Source: Acidithiobacillus sp. AMEEHan (GTDB taxonomy: Bacteria; Pseudomonadota; Gammaproteobacteria; Acidithiobacillales; Acidithiobacillaceae). From it: a DNA stretch of 64,000 nucleotides. Location of the stretch: NCBI RefSeq assembly GCF_030996345.1, contig NZ_CP118747.1, positions 543,501 to 607,500 on the forward strand, written 5' to 3'. Under the pieces are notes generated by a model. The model was not told where the DNA came from. It ran no database searches and saw only the letters and a list, made by a program, of their open reading frames with translations. The position numbers and the translations under genes were made by a program. Shown here one piece after another: positions 38,325 through 46,545 of the stretch (the first letter of the stretch is position 1; each line of letters opens with the position of its first letter).

Positions 38325-38690
38325 ATGTTTTTTCCCGAGGGGCGCATCCGGGTCTTCGTCTGCCGGGTACCGGTAGACATGCGCAAGTCTTTTGACGGGC
38401 TGTCGGCTTTGGTGCGGCAGTTCCTGGGGCAGGATCCCTTGTCTGGGCACTGTTTCGTCTTCGTGAACCGCCGCGCCACGCAGATGAAGGTGATCTACTG
38501 GGATCGCACAGGGTATTGCCTCTGGGCCAAGCGCCTGGAGCGCGGCCAATTCTGGAGCTGGCAGCGACCTCCAGCGGGGGAGTTGGATTGGACCGGTTTG
38601 AAACTCCTGCTCGAGGGCCTCGAAGTGGCCAAAACACGCCGTCGCTATCAGCGCCAAGTCCCCGAAAAACTGGCGGAAACTGGGAGTTAG
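38325..38690 (+). CDS. tnpB: IS66 accessory protein TnpB
   Basis: A 121-residue protein with the highly conserved IS66 Orf2 pattern: VPVDMRKSFDGLSALV, HCFVFVNRRATQMKVIYWD and GYCLWAKRLERGQF. Its exact role in transposition is not known. Length is normal for the family. It lies between tnpA and tnpC with very short gaps, consistent with coupled translation. Confidence 0.95.
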   Translation: MFFPEGRIRVFVCRVPVDMRKSFDGLSALVRQFLGQDPLSGHCFVFVNRRATQMKVIYWDRTGYCLWAKRLERGQFWSWQRPPAGELDWTGLKLLLEGLEVAKTRRRYQRQVPEKLAETGS

Positions 38691-38705
38691 CGCTATGATT
38701 CTGCA

Positions 38706-40301
38706 ATGGAAACAGAGACTTCCTCGCTCCCACGCAACTACCCCGAAGCCCTCGCCGCTTGGCAATTGCAGGTGCTCCTCAACCAGTCCCTGCGGGAAGA
38801 ATTTCAGGCACAGATCCAAGGTCTTCAAGCCCAGCTGGATTGGTTTCGCCGCCAGCTCTTCGGACCCAAGAGCGAGCGCCGTCTTCCGCCTCCTCCCATA
38901 GAGCAGCTCAGTCTCGGCGAGATCTTCGAGGCGCAGGAAAAACAGCCGGTTCCTACCCGTACCGTCGCTGCCCATACCCGCACGGTGGCCAAGCGCCCCG
39001 AGGAGAAGGCAGAGAGCCTGCCCTTCTTCGACGAATCGCGCCTGCCGGTCGAAACCATCGTGCTGCCGGCTCCCGAGACCCAGGGGCTGGACCCTTCGGC
39101 CTATGAGATCATCGACACCAAGATCAGCTATCGCTTGGCCCAAGAGCCCGCCAGCTATGTAGTTCTCAAATACGAGCGGCCCGTAGTGAAACTGCGCGAC
39201 TCCGGAAAGATCACCCAGGCCCCGGCGCCTGCCGCGGTCTTGGAGGGTGGTCGGGCTGACGTCAGTCTCCTGGCGGGAATCCTGATCGACAAATTCCTCT
39301 ACCATCTGCCCTTGTATCGGCAACATCAGCGCATGACCCAGCAGGGGCTGCGGGTGAGCCGCTCCTGGCTCACGGACTTGGTGCAACGCTCCATCTTCCT
39401 GCTTGCACCGATTTATGCGGCGCAGTTCGAGAGCATTCGCCAATCGCGGGTGCTGACCATGGATGAAACCCCCATCAAGGCCGGATTGTCAGGGAAGGGC
39501 AAGATGCACCGAGGGTATTTCTGGCCCGTCTTTGGCGATGCCCAGGAGATCTGCTTTCCCTATGCCGCCACCCGGGGCACGGTCCACATCGAAGAGCTAC
39601 TCGGCAAGCTGCCGCCGGGCACCGTACTCCTGAGCGATGGCTATGCCGCCTATGCCCGGTTCCAGAAAGAGAACGAAGGGCTAGTCCATGCCCAGTGCTG
39701 GGCGCATAGCCGCAGAGAATTCGTCAAGGCCGAGGCCCATGAGCCCGAGCGGGTGGCCGAAGCCCTCCGGCAGATCCGGGAGTTCTATCGCATCGAGGAA
39801 GAAATCCAGGAGAAACAACTCACCGGGCAGGCCAAGCGGGAATACCGCAGACGACATACCCTGCCGCTGGTGACAGCCTTCTTCCACTGGGTAGAGCAAC
39901 AGCTCCAGGACATCGCCCTGCTACCGAGCAACCTCTTCACCAAGGCCTTGGCCTATGTCCATAGCCGCAAAGGTCCGCTCCAAGTCTTTCTGGAAGATCC
40001 CGACGTACCCATAGACAGCAACCACATCGAACGACAGATCCGACCGATTCCCCTGGGCCGGAAGAACTGGCTCTTTTGCTGGACCGAGTTGGGCGCCGAG
40101 TATCTCGGGATCATCCAGAGCCTGCTCAGTACCTGCCGGCTTCAGGGGGTGGACCCGTACGACTACCTCGTCGATGTCCTGCAACGGGTGGCCACCCACC
40201 CCGCCAAGGACGTGGCGCAGCTCACCCCAAGACTCTGGAAAGAGCACTTCGCCGCCAACCCCCTGCGTTCTCCGCTGTATCACGTCCGCAAGCCCGCATA
40301 A
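38706..40301 (+). CDS. tnpC: IS66 transposase TnpC
   Basis: A 531-residue DDE transposase. An N-terminal coiled coil (EEFQAQIQGLQAQLDWFRRQ) precedes FGPKSERR. The catalytic core shows TMDETPIK, LLSDGYAAYARF and NHIERQIRPIPLGRKNW with the final Glu. The end overlaps the right inverted repeat by two bases. The frame is open throughout, so the element may be active. Confidence 0.96.
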   Translation: METETSSLPRNYPEALAAWQLQVLLNQSLREEFQAQIQGLQAQLDWFRRQLFGPKSERRLPPPPIEQLSLGEIFEAQEKQPVPTRTVAAHTRTVAKRPEEKAESLPFFDESRLPVETIVLPAPETQGLDPSAYEIIDTKISYRLAQEPASYVVLKYERPVVKLRDSGKITQAPAPAAVLEGGRADVSLLAGILIDKFLYHLPLYRQHQRMTQQGLRVSRSWLTDLVQRSIFLLAPIYAAQFESIRQSRVLTMDETPIKAGLSGKGKMHRGYFWPVFGDAQEICFPYAATRGTVHIEELLGKLPPGTVLLSDGYAAYARFQKENEGLVHAQCWAHSRREFVKAEAHEPERVAEALRQIREFYRIEEEIQEKQLTGQAKREYRRRHTLPLVTAFFHWVEQQLQDIALLPSNLFTKALAYVHSRKGPLQVFLEDPDVPIDSNHIERQIRPIPLGRKNWLFCWTELGAEYLGIIQSLLSTCRLQGVDPYDYLVDVLQRVATHPAKDVAQLTPRLWKEHFAANPLRSPLYHVRKPA

Positions 40302-40326
40302 AGAACGCCGCGGGGAGACCGGTTAC

Positions 40327-40334
40327 GATTACGT
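40327..40334. repeat. Target site duplication, right copy
   Basis: GATTACGT follows the right end of IS66 and matches 37929-37936 exactly. Confidence 0.95.
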
Positions 40335-40600
40335 GATCCGTCTGTGCATCGCCAAGCGGCCTGACCTCAGTCCCGGTCAAGTCGCTGCCTTCTGCCAAGA
40401 TCGCGATCCCAACGTGCGTTACGCCATCGCCCGCAACCCACTGCTCAGCGAGGCGCAACGGCAGTTACTCCTGAACGATATCGATGAGGTGGTGCGACAG
40501 GCAGCCGCCAAAGGCGCGCGCCCGAGCCAAATCCGGCAGCGTCCGGGGCAGGCAAACCTGTACCGCTGAAAAGCAGGTTTTCGCGAGGGAAGGGGTACAC

Positions 40601-41185
40601 ATGGGTAGAACTCGCCTAGAGGCATTCAGTGATGCCGTTATCGCCATCATCATTACGATCATGGTTCTGGATCTACGCCCGCCGGAGAGCACATCCCTGA
40701 GTGCCCTGATCCCGATTCTTCCGGTTTTCTTCAGCTACATTCTCAGTTTTATCTACATCGGGATTTACTGGAATAACCACCACCATCTCTTGCATCTTTG
40801 CCCCAAGGTCAATGGCAGCATCCTCTGGGCTAATCTGCACTTGTTGTTCTGGTTGTCTCTTTTTCCCTTTGTCACCGGCTGGCTGGGAGAAAATCATTTT
40901 GCCGCGCTTCCGGGCCTACTCTATGGGATGGTCTTGCTGGCCGCGGCCCTGGCATATTGGCTGCTGCAATCGCGGATCATCGCCTTCCAAGGTCCGCGAT
41001 CACCGCTGGCCGCGGCCGTAAGACGAAATTGGAAGGAAAAAATTTCCCCACTACTCTACCTATTAGGTATTGCTGCCGCTGCTCTTGGTCATCCCTGGCC
41101 GGCCTTGCCAGCATATGTACTCGTAGCCCTACTCTGGCTGGTCCCCGATCGCCGTATTGAACGCGCTGTACGAGCGGCGGAATGA
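40601..41185 (+). CDS. TMEM175-family potassium channel (DUF1211)
   Basis: A 194-residue membrane protein with about six hydrophobic segments. The N-terminal GRTRLEAFSDAVIAIIITIMV carries the FSDAV signature of TMEM175/DUF1211 channels, where it lines the pore. YWNNHHHLLHL and LLFWLSLFPFVTGW are further family positions. Bacterial members conduct K+ with modest selectivity. GCGAGGGAAGGGG precedes ATG 40601. It lies 31 bases after the interrupted LRV-like gene. In an acidophile, K+ flux could support the inside-positive membrane potential; that is inference. Confidence 0.82.
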   Translation: MGRTRLEAFSDAVIAIIITIMVLDLRPPESTSLSALIPILPVFFSYILSFIYIGIYWNNHHHLLHLCPKVNGSILWANLHLLFWLSLFPFVTGWLGENHFAALPGLLYGMVLLAAALAYWLLQSRIIAFQGPRSPLAAAVRRNWKEKISPLLYLLGIAAAALGHPWPALPAYVLVALLWLVPDRRIERAVRAAE

Positions 41186-41189
41186 ACGC

Positions 41190-41528
41190 TCAGCAACTTC
41201 CCCCACGGCACAGCCAGGCGTCGCGCACCACCCCGTCGCTGCCCAGGACCACGTGCAGCTCACCCTGCTGACGCAGGCGTTGCCGCTCGGCAGCACCGAA
41301 GCCCACTTCTTCCTCGAAATCGACCAGACAGCTTAGAAGGTTCTGGTCCTGGCCGGCTTCTACCAATCGACACTGGCAGTGTGCCCCGTCCCGCACGGCC
41401 ACCCCACCAATACCGGTAAAGCTTGCCAGCATTTGGTGTGCATCAAGATAATCCAGGATTTTCTCCTGTACCTGCGGCTCATCCCACAGCGCCATCACCA
41501 TCTCCTTGGGACGAAAGCCCCCGTTCAA
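41190..41528 (-). CDS. Hypothetical protein, 112 residues
   Basis: I do not recognise it. The sequence has MVMALWDEPQVQEKILDYLD near its start, DGAHCQCRLV and NLLSCLVDFEEEVGFG in the middle, and ends VRDAWLCRGGSC. It has five cysteines and no membrane segment or signal. ATG 41528 or 41501 could start it. It faces the channel gene with 4 bases between stops. Codon use matches the GC-rich part of the window, so it is probably real. Confidence 0.5.
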   Translation of the reverse strand: MNGGFRPKEMVMALWDEPQVQEKILDYLDAHQMLASFTGIGGVAVRDGAHCQCRLVEAGQDQNLLSCLVDFEEEVGFGAAERQRLRQQGELHVVLGSDGVVRDAWLCRGGSC

Positions 41529-41646
41529 TTTTCCGCTACTTTCAGGATAGTGCAGCTGCGCCTATTTTTCTTTGTCGATGTGATCTCACGGGCCAACACG
41601 AAAATTCTCCCTAGTCGACAGCAGTAGCCGCTCTATCTCCAGCGGC

Positions 41647-41914
41647 ATGACGCAATCCCCAGAAGCACGCAGTCGCCAAGCCATCGAGGGCGAGCAGACT
41701 TACACGGAATTCCTGGCGCTCTTGCTCCAGGACGAAATCAGCTGCGCAATCGGGTGGCTGCTCATCATCGACGATTTTGGCCTCAAGCCTCTCTACGTCA
41801 TATCCGGACGAGGGTATCCACGACCGCATTGCTGCGTGCTATGAGCAGGTGAGTATCACGGTGACCAGCAATCTGGACTACAGCAAGTAGGGCGACGTAT
41901 TTCCGACCAACTGG
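41647..41914 (+). pseudogene. Remnant of IS21-family istB ATPase
   Basis: Fragments of IstB can be read in order but in different frames. First come ARSRQAIEGEQTYTEF and LALLLQDE (N-terminal region), then after a deletion of the ATP loop IIDDFGLKPL. From 41813, in another frame, HDRIAACYEQVSITVTSNLD follows, then an in-frame stop at 41888-41890, then GDVFPTNW. These match IstB blocks as I know them. istA and the element ends are not visible. It lies 30 bases from the end of puuR and so marks the edge of the polyamine island. Confidence 0.7.
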
Positions 41915-41944
41915 ACTTGCGAACCTAGACGGTGCGGAGCTTTC

Positions 41945-42502
41945 CTAAAATGTCGGCGGGCTATTAGCGCTGATTATTTCACATACTTCTTCTCCTATAT
42001 TGTTAAATCTATGCGGAATCTGGCTCGAAAAGTAATATCCATCGCCAGCATTCAGAACTTTCTTTTTGTCACCAACAGTGATTTCAATAGACCCTTTTAT
42101 GACTATACCACCCTCCTCTCCATGATGGCGCAGCATGGTTTCGCCGGTGTCGGATCCCGGTTGGTAATATTCATGAAGTATTTGTATTGCGCGGCCCTTT
42201 GTTGAACCGCCCAGCAGGCACATCATTATTTTCTTGTCGAGAGAGATGTCAGGCATTTCTTGCGCGGAGAAAAAAATGCTATCACTTGCAACCAAGTCGA
42301 TAGTAAAAAAGTCGGAAATCGACATGGGAATTGCGTCAAGAATTTTTTTGAGTGAACTAATTGATGGGCTTACCCTGCCTTGTTCAATTAGTGAGATCGC
42401 TCCATTAGTAACCCCGGCACGCCGCGATAACTCTCTTTGTGTTAACCCATAGATTTTGCGTACAAGTTGCAGTCTCTTGCCGATATCTTCATCGATTTTC
42501 AT
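41945..42502 (-). CDS. puuR: PuuR-like transcriptional repressor (XRE HTH + cupin)
   Basis: A 185-residue protein, the same length as Escherichia coli PuuR. The N-terminal helix-turn-helix (LRQ-type GLTQRELSRRAGVTNGAISL, then IEQGRVSPSISSLKKIL) binds DNA. The C-terminal cupin (about residues 110-180) has EEGGIVIKGS, AGDGYYFSSQIPHRF and a conserved His pair that would sense ligand. I use ATG 42502, which aligns with the family start; the longer frame adds 19 residues. It is the last gene of the minus-strand polyamine set. Putrescine-responsive repression of the puu genes is inferred from family and context. Confidence 0.83.
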   Translation of the reverse strand: MKIDEDIGKRLQLVRKIYGLTQRELSRRAGVTNGAISLIEQGRVSPSISSLKKILDAIPMSISDFFTIDLVASDSIFFSAQEMPDISLDKKIMMCLLGGSTKGRAIQILHEYYQPGSDTGETMLRHHGEEGGIVIKGSIEITVGDKKKVLNAGDGYYFSSQIPHRFNNIGEEVCEIISANSPPTF

Positions 42503-42579
42503 TGCTTGTGAGGTGTCCGTGGGCTCCCAGATCGAAGAGAAGTATAACGGGAGCGTCACGGAGGAGGCAATCTCTAGTA

Positions 42580-44088
42580 CTACCCTTCTACGTCCAGATG
42601 AATCCAGGTGGTTTTCAGGTCACAGTACTTATCCATCGAATGCAGCGATTTATCCCGCCCAAATCCAGACTGTTTAAAGCCACCAAAGGGAACCGTGGCG
42701 TCACCTTCTTCGTAGCTATTGATCCACACCGTCCCGGCATGAATCTTCTTGGCCATACGATGGGCGCGGTCAATATTGCTCGTCCAAACTGCTGCCCCTA
42801 GCCCGTAAATGCTATCGTTGGCAATCATGAGTGCCTCGTCCTCTCTATCGAAGCCAATGACCGCCAGTACGGGGCCAAAAATTTCTTCCTGGGCGATAGT
42901 CATGTCGCTGGTGACGCCGTCGAATACGGTGGGAGCCAGATAGTAACCACCGGTTTCGGTGCGTAATTGATTTCCACCCATGCGCAGGCGCGCGCCCTGG
43001 CGCGTAGCGGTGGCTACATAACCCATGACTCGTTGGAGCTGTTCATCGCTTACAATCGCGCCAATTCGCGTCGCTGGATCAAGGGGATCGCCAGGCTGGA
43101 GGTCTTTGCTTGCTGCAATGAGTTTTTCGAGAAACTCTTCGCGTATAGAGTTTTCTACCAGAAGTCTCGATCCAGCGCTACAAACCTCTCCTTGGTTAAA
43201 AAAGATTGCAACAGCGGCAGCTTGAGCCGCTTCCTCGAGATTCGGACAGTCGGCAAAGACGATGTTGGGACTTTTGCCACCGCATTCCAGCCACACACGC
43301 TTCATGTTCGACTGACCAGAATATTGCAAGAAATATTTTCCGACTTCGGTAGAACCTGTAAAGGCAATACAATCGACATCCTGATGCAGGCCCAATGCCT
43401 TGCCAGCCGTCGGACCATAGCCTGGTAGCACGTTGAGCACTCCGGCTGGTATTCCAGCTTCGAGTGCCAGTTCCCCGAGACGCAGTGCGGTGAGGGGGGA
43501 TTGCTCTGCGGGTTTGAGAATAACACTATTGCCCATTGCCAGCGCTGGCGCGACCTTCCAAGCGGCCATTTCCAGAGGAAAGTTCCACGGTACGACGGCA
43601 GCGACAACGCCCAGAGGCTCTCTGGTAATCATGCCAATGGAACCTTTATCGGTCGGTGCGATTTGATCATACACCTTATCGACGGCTTCTCCATGCCAGG
43701 CGAAAGTGCGCACCACTCCCGGCAGATCGACCAAGAAACTGTCCCGTATTGGTTTTCCCACGTCGAGTGTCTCTAGCAATGCAAGCTCTTCCCGGTGATT
43801 TTCGATGAGCGATGCGAGCGCGATCAATCGCCGACCCCGCTCACGTGGCGGCAAGCCGGACCAACGACCGTCAGCAAAAGCCTGACGCGCGATGTTGACG
43901 GCGCGATCAACATCGGCGGTATCCGCCTCGGCGATCAACTCCAGCACTGCACCAGTGGCAGGGTTGATAGTGGGGAAGCGTTTCCCTGATTGCGCGTCAC
44001 ACCATTTGCCATCAATCAGTAGTTGATTCGGAAAACGTATTTTTTCCGCTAGATTGCACCAATAGGCTCGTTCGGGAATGCTGTGCAT
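42580..44088 (-). CDS. puuC: Gamma-glutamyl-gamma-aminobutyraldehyde dehydrogenase
   Basis: A 502-residue NAD(P)+ aldehyde dehydrogenase. VPWNFPLEMAAWK and FTGSTEVGK bind cofactor, LECGGKSPNIVFADCP holds the catalytic Glu, and FNQGEVCSAGSR the catalytic Cys. The C-terminal VPFGGFKQSGFGRDKS is typical. Residues such as KRVWLECGGKS and YEEGDATVPFGG match PuuC more than other families. In the Puu pathway it oxidises gamma-glutamyl-gamma-aminobutyraldehyde to gamma-Glu-GABA. ATG 44088 has GGAGG at good spacing. It lies 11 bases after ald. Confidence 0.87.
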   Translation of the reverse strand: MHSIPERAYWCNLAEKIRFPNQLLIDGKWCDAQSGKRFPTINPATGAVLELIAEADTADVDRAVNIARQAFADGRWSGLPPRERGRRLIALASLIENHREELALLETLDVGKPIRDSFLVDLPGVVRTFAWHGEAVDKVYDQIAPTDKGSIGMITREPLGVVAAVVPWNFPLEMAAWKVAPALAMGNSVILKPAEQSPLTALRLGELALEAGIPAGVLNVLPGYGPTAGKALGLHQDVDCIAFTGSTEVGKYFLQYSGQSNMKRVWLECGGKSPNIVFADCPNLEEAAQAAAVAIFFNQGEVCSAGSRLLVENSIREEFLEKLIAASKDLQPGDPLDPATRIGAIVSDEQLQRVMGYVATATRQGARLRMGGNQLRTETGGYYLAPTVFDGVTSDMTIAQEEIFGPVLAVIGFDREDEALMIANDSIYGLGAAVWTSNIDRAHRMAKKIHAGTVWINSYEEGDATVPFGGFKQSGFGRDKSLHSMDKYCDLKTTWIHLDVEG

Positions 44089-44099
44089 AGTGACCTCCC

Positions 44100-45212
44100 T
44101 CAAAAAAGTTGATGTATTTCAAACAACGTTTCCCCAAGCGCCGAGGCAACCGAGGGATGCGCGATATGGCCATCCACGACATTCAGTCCAGCGCGCAGAT
44201 GTGGGTTGCTCGCCAGCGCCCCACGCCAACCGAGATCTGCCAGCTGCTTGACGAAAGGCAGGGTGGCATTGGTCAAAGCGTAAGTAGAGCTGCGCGCGAC
44301 ACCGCCAGGCATGTTGGCAACGCAGTAATGCACGATACCGTCGACCACATAGGTTGGATCGGCGTGGGTAGTGGGATGACTGGTTTCGAAACACCCTCCC
44401 TGATCAATGGCCACATCGACCAGAACGGAGCCGGGACGCATTTGTTTCAACATGGCTCTGCTGACCAGCTTGGGAGCGTTGGCGCCGGGAACCAGGACGG
44501 CGCCGATGACCAGATCGGCGTCAAACACCGCCTTTTCGATGGCTTCTGTCGTGGCATACAAGGTCTTGATACGGGGACCATAGAGTGCATCGATTTCCGC
44601 CAATCTTGGCAAGGATTTGTCGAGAATGGTGACATCGGCCCCGAGTCCTGCCGCCATACGTGCACTGTTCAAACCGACGACGCCGCCGCCAAGAACGGCC
44701 ACCTTGCCAGCGGCGACACCAGGCACACCAGCCAAGAGAATCCCTGCGCCACCTTGTGCTTTCTCCAGACAGTAAGCCCCCACCTGCACTGCCATGCGGC
44801 CGGCGACCTCGCTCATTGGTGCGAGGAGCGGCAAGCGGCCATTTGCATCCGTAACCGTCTCATAGGCAATGGCGACTGCGCCTGATTCCATCAAGAGTTT
44901 CGCCTGTTTTGGATCGGGGGCCAAATGTAAGTACGTGAACAATATTTGCTCTGCGCGCAGTAGTTGGCACTCCTGCGGCTGTGGCTCCTTGACCTTTACA
45001 ATCATGTCTGCGGCAGCAAACACTGCCTCCGCATCCGGCAAAATTTCTGCGCCGGCCTTGCGATAGTCTTCATCGCTCAGTCCGATGCCTGCGCCGGCAA
45101 GCCGTTCAACAAACACATGATGCCCGCTCGCGCAAAGCTCACGTACACCTGCAGGTGTCATACCCACCCGATATTCATGGTTTTTGATTTCCTTAGGAAC
45201 ACCGATTTTCAT
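44100..45212 (-). CDS. ald: Alanine dehydrogenase
   Basis: A 370-residue enzyme that interconverts L-alanine and pyruvate plus ammonium with [23 protein letters not shown], then [10 protein letters not shown] and the dinucleotide loop [20 protein letters not shown] are clear. [14 protein letters not shown] and [17 protein letters not shown] are diagnostic of Ald. It lies directly between two polyamine-pathway genes, puuC and a BauA-like aminotransferase. If the aminotransferases use pyruvate, Ald regenerates it and releases ammonium. This recycling is inferred, but the gene order supports it. Confidence 0.95.
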   Translation of the reverse strand: MKIGVPKEIKNHEYRVGMTPAGVRELCASGHHVFVERLAGAGIGLSDEDYRKAGAEILPDAEAVFAAADMIVKVKEPQPQECQLLRAEQILFTYLHLAPDPKQAKLLMESGAVAIAYETVTDANGRLPLLAPMSEVAGRMAVQVGAYCLEKAQGGAGILLAGVPGVAAGKVAVLGGGVVGLNSARMAAGLGADVTILDKSLPRLAEIDALYGPRIKTLYATTEAIEKAVFDADLVIGAVLVPGANAPKLVSRAMLKQMRPGSVLVDVAIDQGGCFETSHPTTHADPTYVVDGIVHYCVANMPGGVARSSTYALTNATLPFVKQLADLGWRGALASNPHLRAGLNVVDGHIAHPSVASALGETLFEIHQLF

Positions 45213-45221
45213 AAAATGTCC

Positions 45222-46535
45222 TCACGAGATAGAGCGCAATACATCACGCAGAGTTTGATAGATCCGGTCCAAATGTTTGAGTTCGATGATTAGGGGAGGA
45301 GATAGCGCAATCGTATCCCCTGTGGCACGAATTAGAAGCCCACGATAAAATGCTTCAACCATTGCCGCGTAACCGCGGGCACCAATGGCATCAGAACGGG
45401 GTTCGAGTTCGATGGCAGCCATTAGGCCAAGATTGCGGATATCCCGCACATTTGGGCTGTCGCGCAGGCTATGCACCATCTCGGCAAAGGGAGCAGCCAT
45501 CTCTGCGCCGCGCGTCAGCAGTCCCTCGCCCTCATAAATATCCAGAGTCGCGAGCCCGGCTGCGCAGGCCAAGGGGTGCCCAGAGTACGTATAGCCATGG
45601 AAAAATTCGATTTGATTTTCCGGAGCAAGCATGAAAGCGTCGTGGATTGCTGTGCTAGCAAAGACGGCACCCATTGGCACGGCGGCGTTAGTCAACGCTT
45701 TAGCTGTCGTTAAGATGTCCGGAACGACATCAAAGAACTGACTCGCGAAAGGAGTGCCAAGGCGTCCAAAACCGGTAATGACTTCATCAAAAATCAGCAG
45801 AATACCGTGTTCGTCGCAGATTTTACGTAATCGCTGCAGGTATCCCTCCGGCGGTACTATTACCCCTGCTGATCCCGCCACCGGCTCGACGATGACGGCT
45901 GCTATGCGCTGCGCACCATGTTTGCTAATCAGCGTTTCAAGAGCATCTGCGCGTGAGGTGTCATAGGGGGGTAAGCCTGCATGGAAACGATTGTGCTCTT
46001 GGTCCAAGGTATGTGGTAAGTGGTCGGCGGGGATGAGGTTCCCGGCAAAGGCACGACGATTATTTGGCAAACCGCCCACAGAGATGCCACCAAAACCAAC
46101 ACCGTGATATGCCTTTTCCCGCCCGATAAATAGGTTTCGCTCCGTCTCTCCTCGCACATAGTGGTAGGCGAGCGCAATTTTCAGGGCGGTATCGGCAGAC
46201 TCCGATCCGGAGTTGGTAAAAAAAACATGGTCCAATCCAGCGGGCGTGTGTCGGATCAGCCGGTCGGCGAACTGGAAGGGAAGAGGATGCCCCATCTGAA
46301 AGGTCGGCGCAAAATCCATTTTTTGGCTTTGTTCGGTAATCGCGCTGTGGATCTCTGGCCGGCAATGCCCGGCATTCACACACCAGAGCCCAGCGGTGGC
46401 ATCCAGAATCTCGCATCCCTGATCGTCCCAATAGAACATACCCTGGGCGCGTTCCAAAAGACGTGGTGCGGACTTGAACTGACGGTTCGCGGTAAAGGGC
46501 ATCCAAAAGGCTTCGAGGGCTGCTGTTGTGGACAT
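45222..46535 (-). CDS. Class III omega-amino acid:pyruvate aminotransferase (BauA-like)
   Basis: A 437-residue PLP enzyme. FWMPFTANRQFKSAPRLL and DATAGLWCVNAGHCRPEI resemble beta-alanine:pyruvate transaminases. VFFTNSGSESADTALK binds phosphate, IFDEVITGFGRLG is the cofactor Asp region, and TAKALTNAAVPMG carries the Schiff-base Lys. ATG 46535 follows AAGGAGATCCTC; the longer frame is not supported. Likely substrates are GABA, beta-alanine or 5-aminovalerate with pyruvate as acceptor. It is next to ald, which could recycle the alanine made. Confidence 0.86.
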   Translation of the reverse strand: MSTTAALEAFWMPFTANRQFKSAPRLLERAQGMFYWDDQGCEILDATAGLWCVNAGHCRPEIHSAITEQSQKMDFAPTFQMGHPLPFQFADRLIRHTPAGLDHVFFTNSGSESADTALKIALAYHYVRGETERNLFIGREKAYHGVGFGGISVGGLPNNRRAFAGNLIPADHLPHTLDQEHNRFHAGLPPYDTSRADALETLISKHGAQRIAAVIVEPVAGSAGVIVPPEGYLQRLRKICDEHGILLIFDEVITGFGRLGTPFASQFFDVVPDILTTAKALTNAAVPMGAVFASTAIHDAFMLAPENQIEFFHGYTYSGHPLACAAGLATLDIYEGEGLLTRGAEMAAPFAEMVHSLRDSPNVRDIRNLGLMAAIELEPRSDAIGARGYAAMVEAFYRGLLIRATGDTIALSPPLIIELKHLDRIYQTLRDVLRSIS

Positions 46536-46545
46536 GAGGATCTCC

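Larger units (their letters stand above)
37937..40326 (+). mobile_element. Complete IS66-family insertion sequence
   Basis: A 2390-base element bounded by 27-base imperfect inverted repeats at 37937-37963 and 40300-40326. The ends begin GTAAGCG and GTAACCG, and by hand count 23 of 27 positions match, including CCGCGGCGTTCTTT. It carries tnpA, tnpB and tnpC in order, all open, and is flanked by an 8-base duplication. No passenger gene is present. It appears intact and potentially mobile. Confidence 0.96.
37734..40569 (+). pseudogene. Leucine-rich-repeat-variant-like gene interrupted by IS66
   Basis: The two halves are 37734-37936 and 40335-40569, separated by an IS66 insertion. The left half now ends in a stop made by the element (GTG TAA after DDDY). 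Removing the element and one target copy restores one frame of 145 residues with no defect. Repeats such as CIAKRPDLSPGQVAAFCQD and YAIARNPLLSEAQRQLL have the roughly 24-residue LRV-like pattern of alternating R-x-A-x-A-x-N/R-P and helix. It was probably co-transcribed with the lipoprotein gene just upstream. The function is unknown; LRV-like proteins often bind other proteins. The insertion looks recent. Confidence 0.85.

Noticed and set aside
41611-41829. 72-residue minus-strand open frame in the istB remnant
   Set aside because: The plus strand carries recognisable IstB pieces in order; the minus frame is only the mirror of them.
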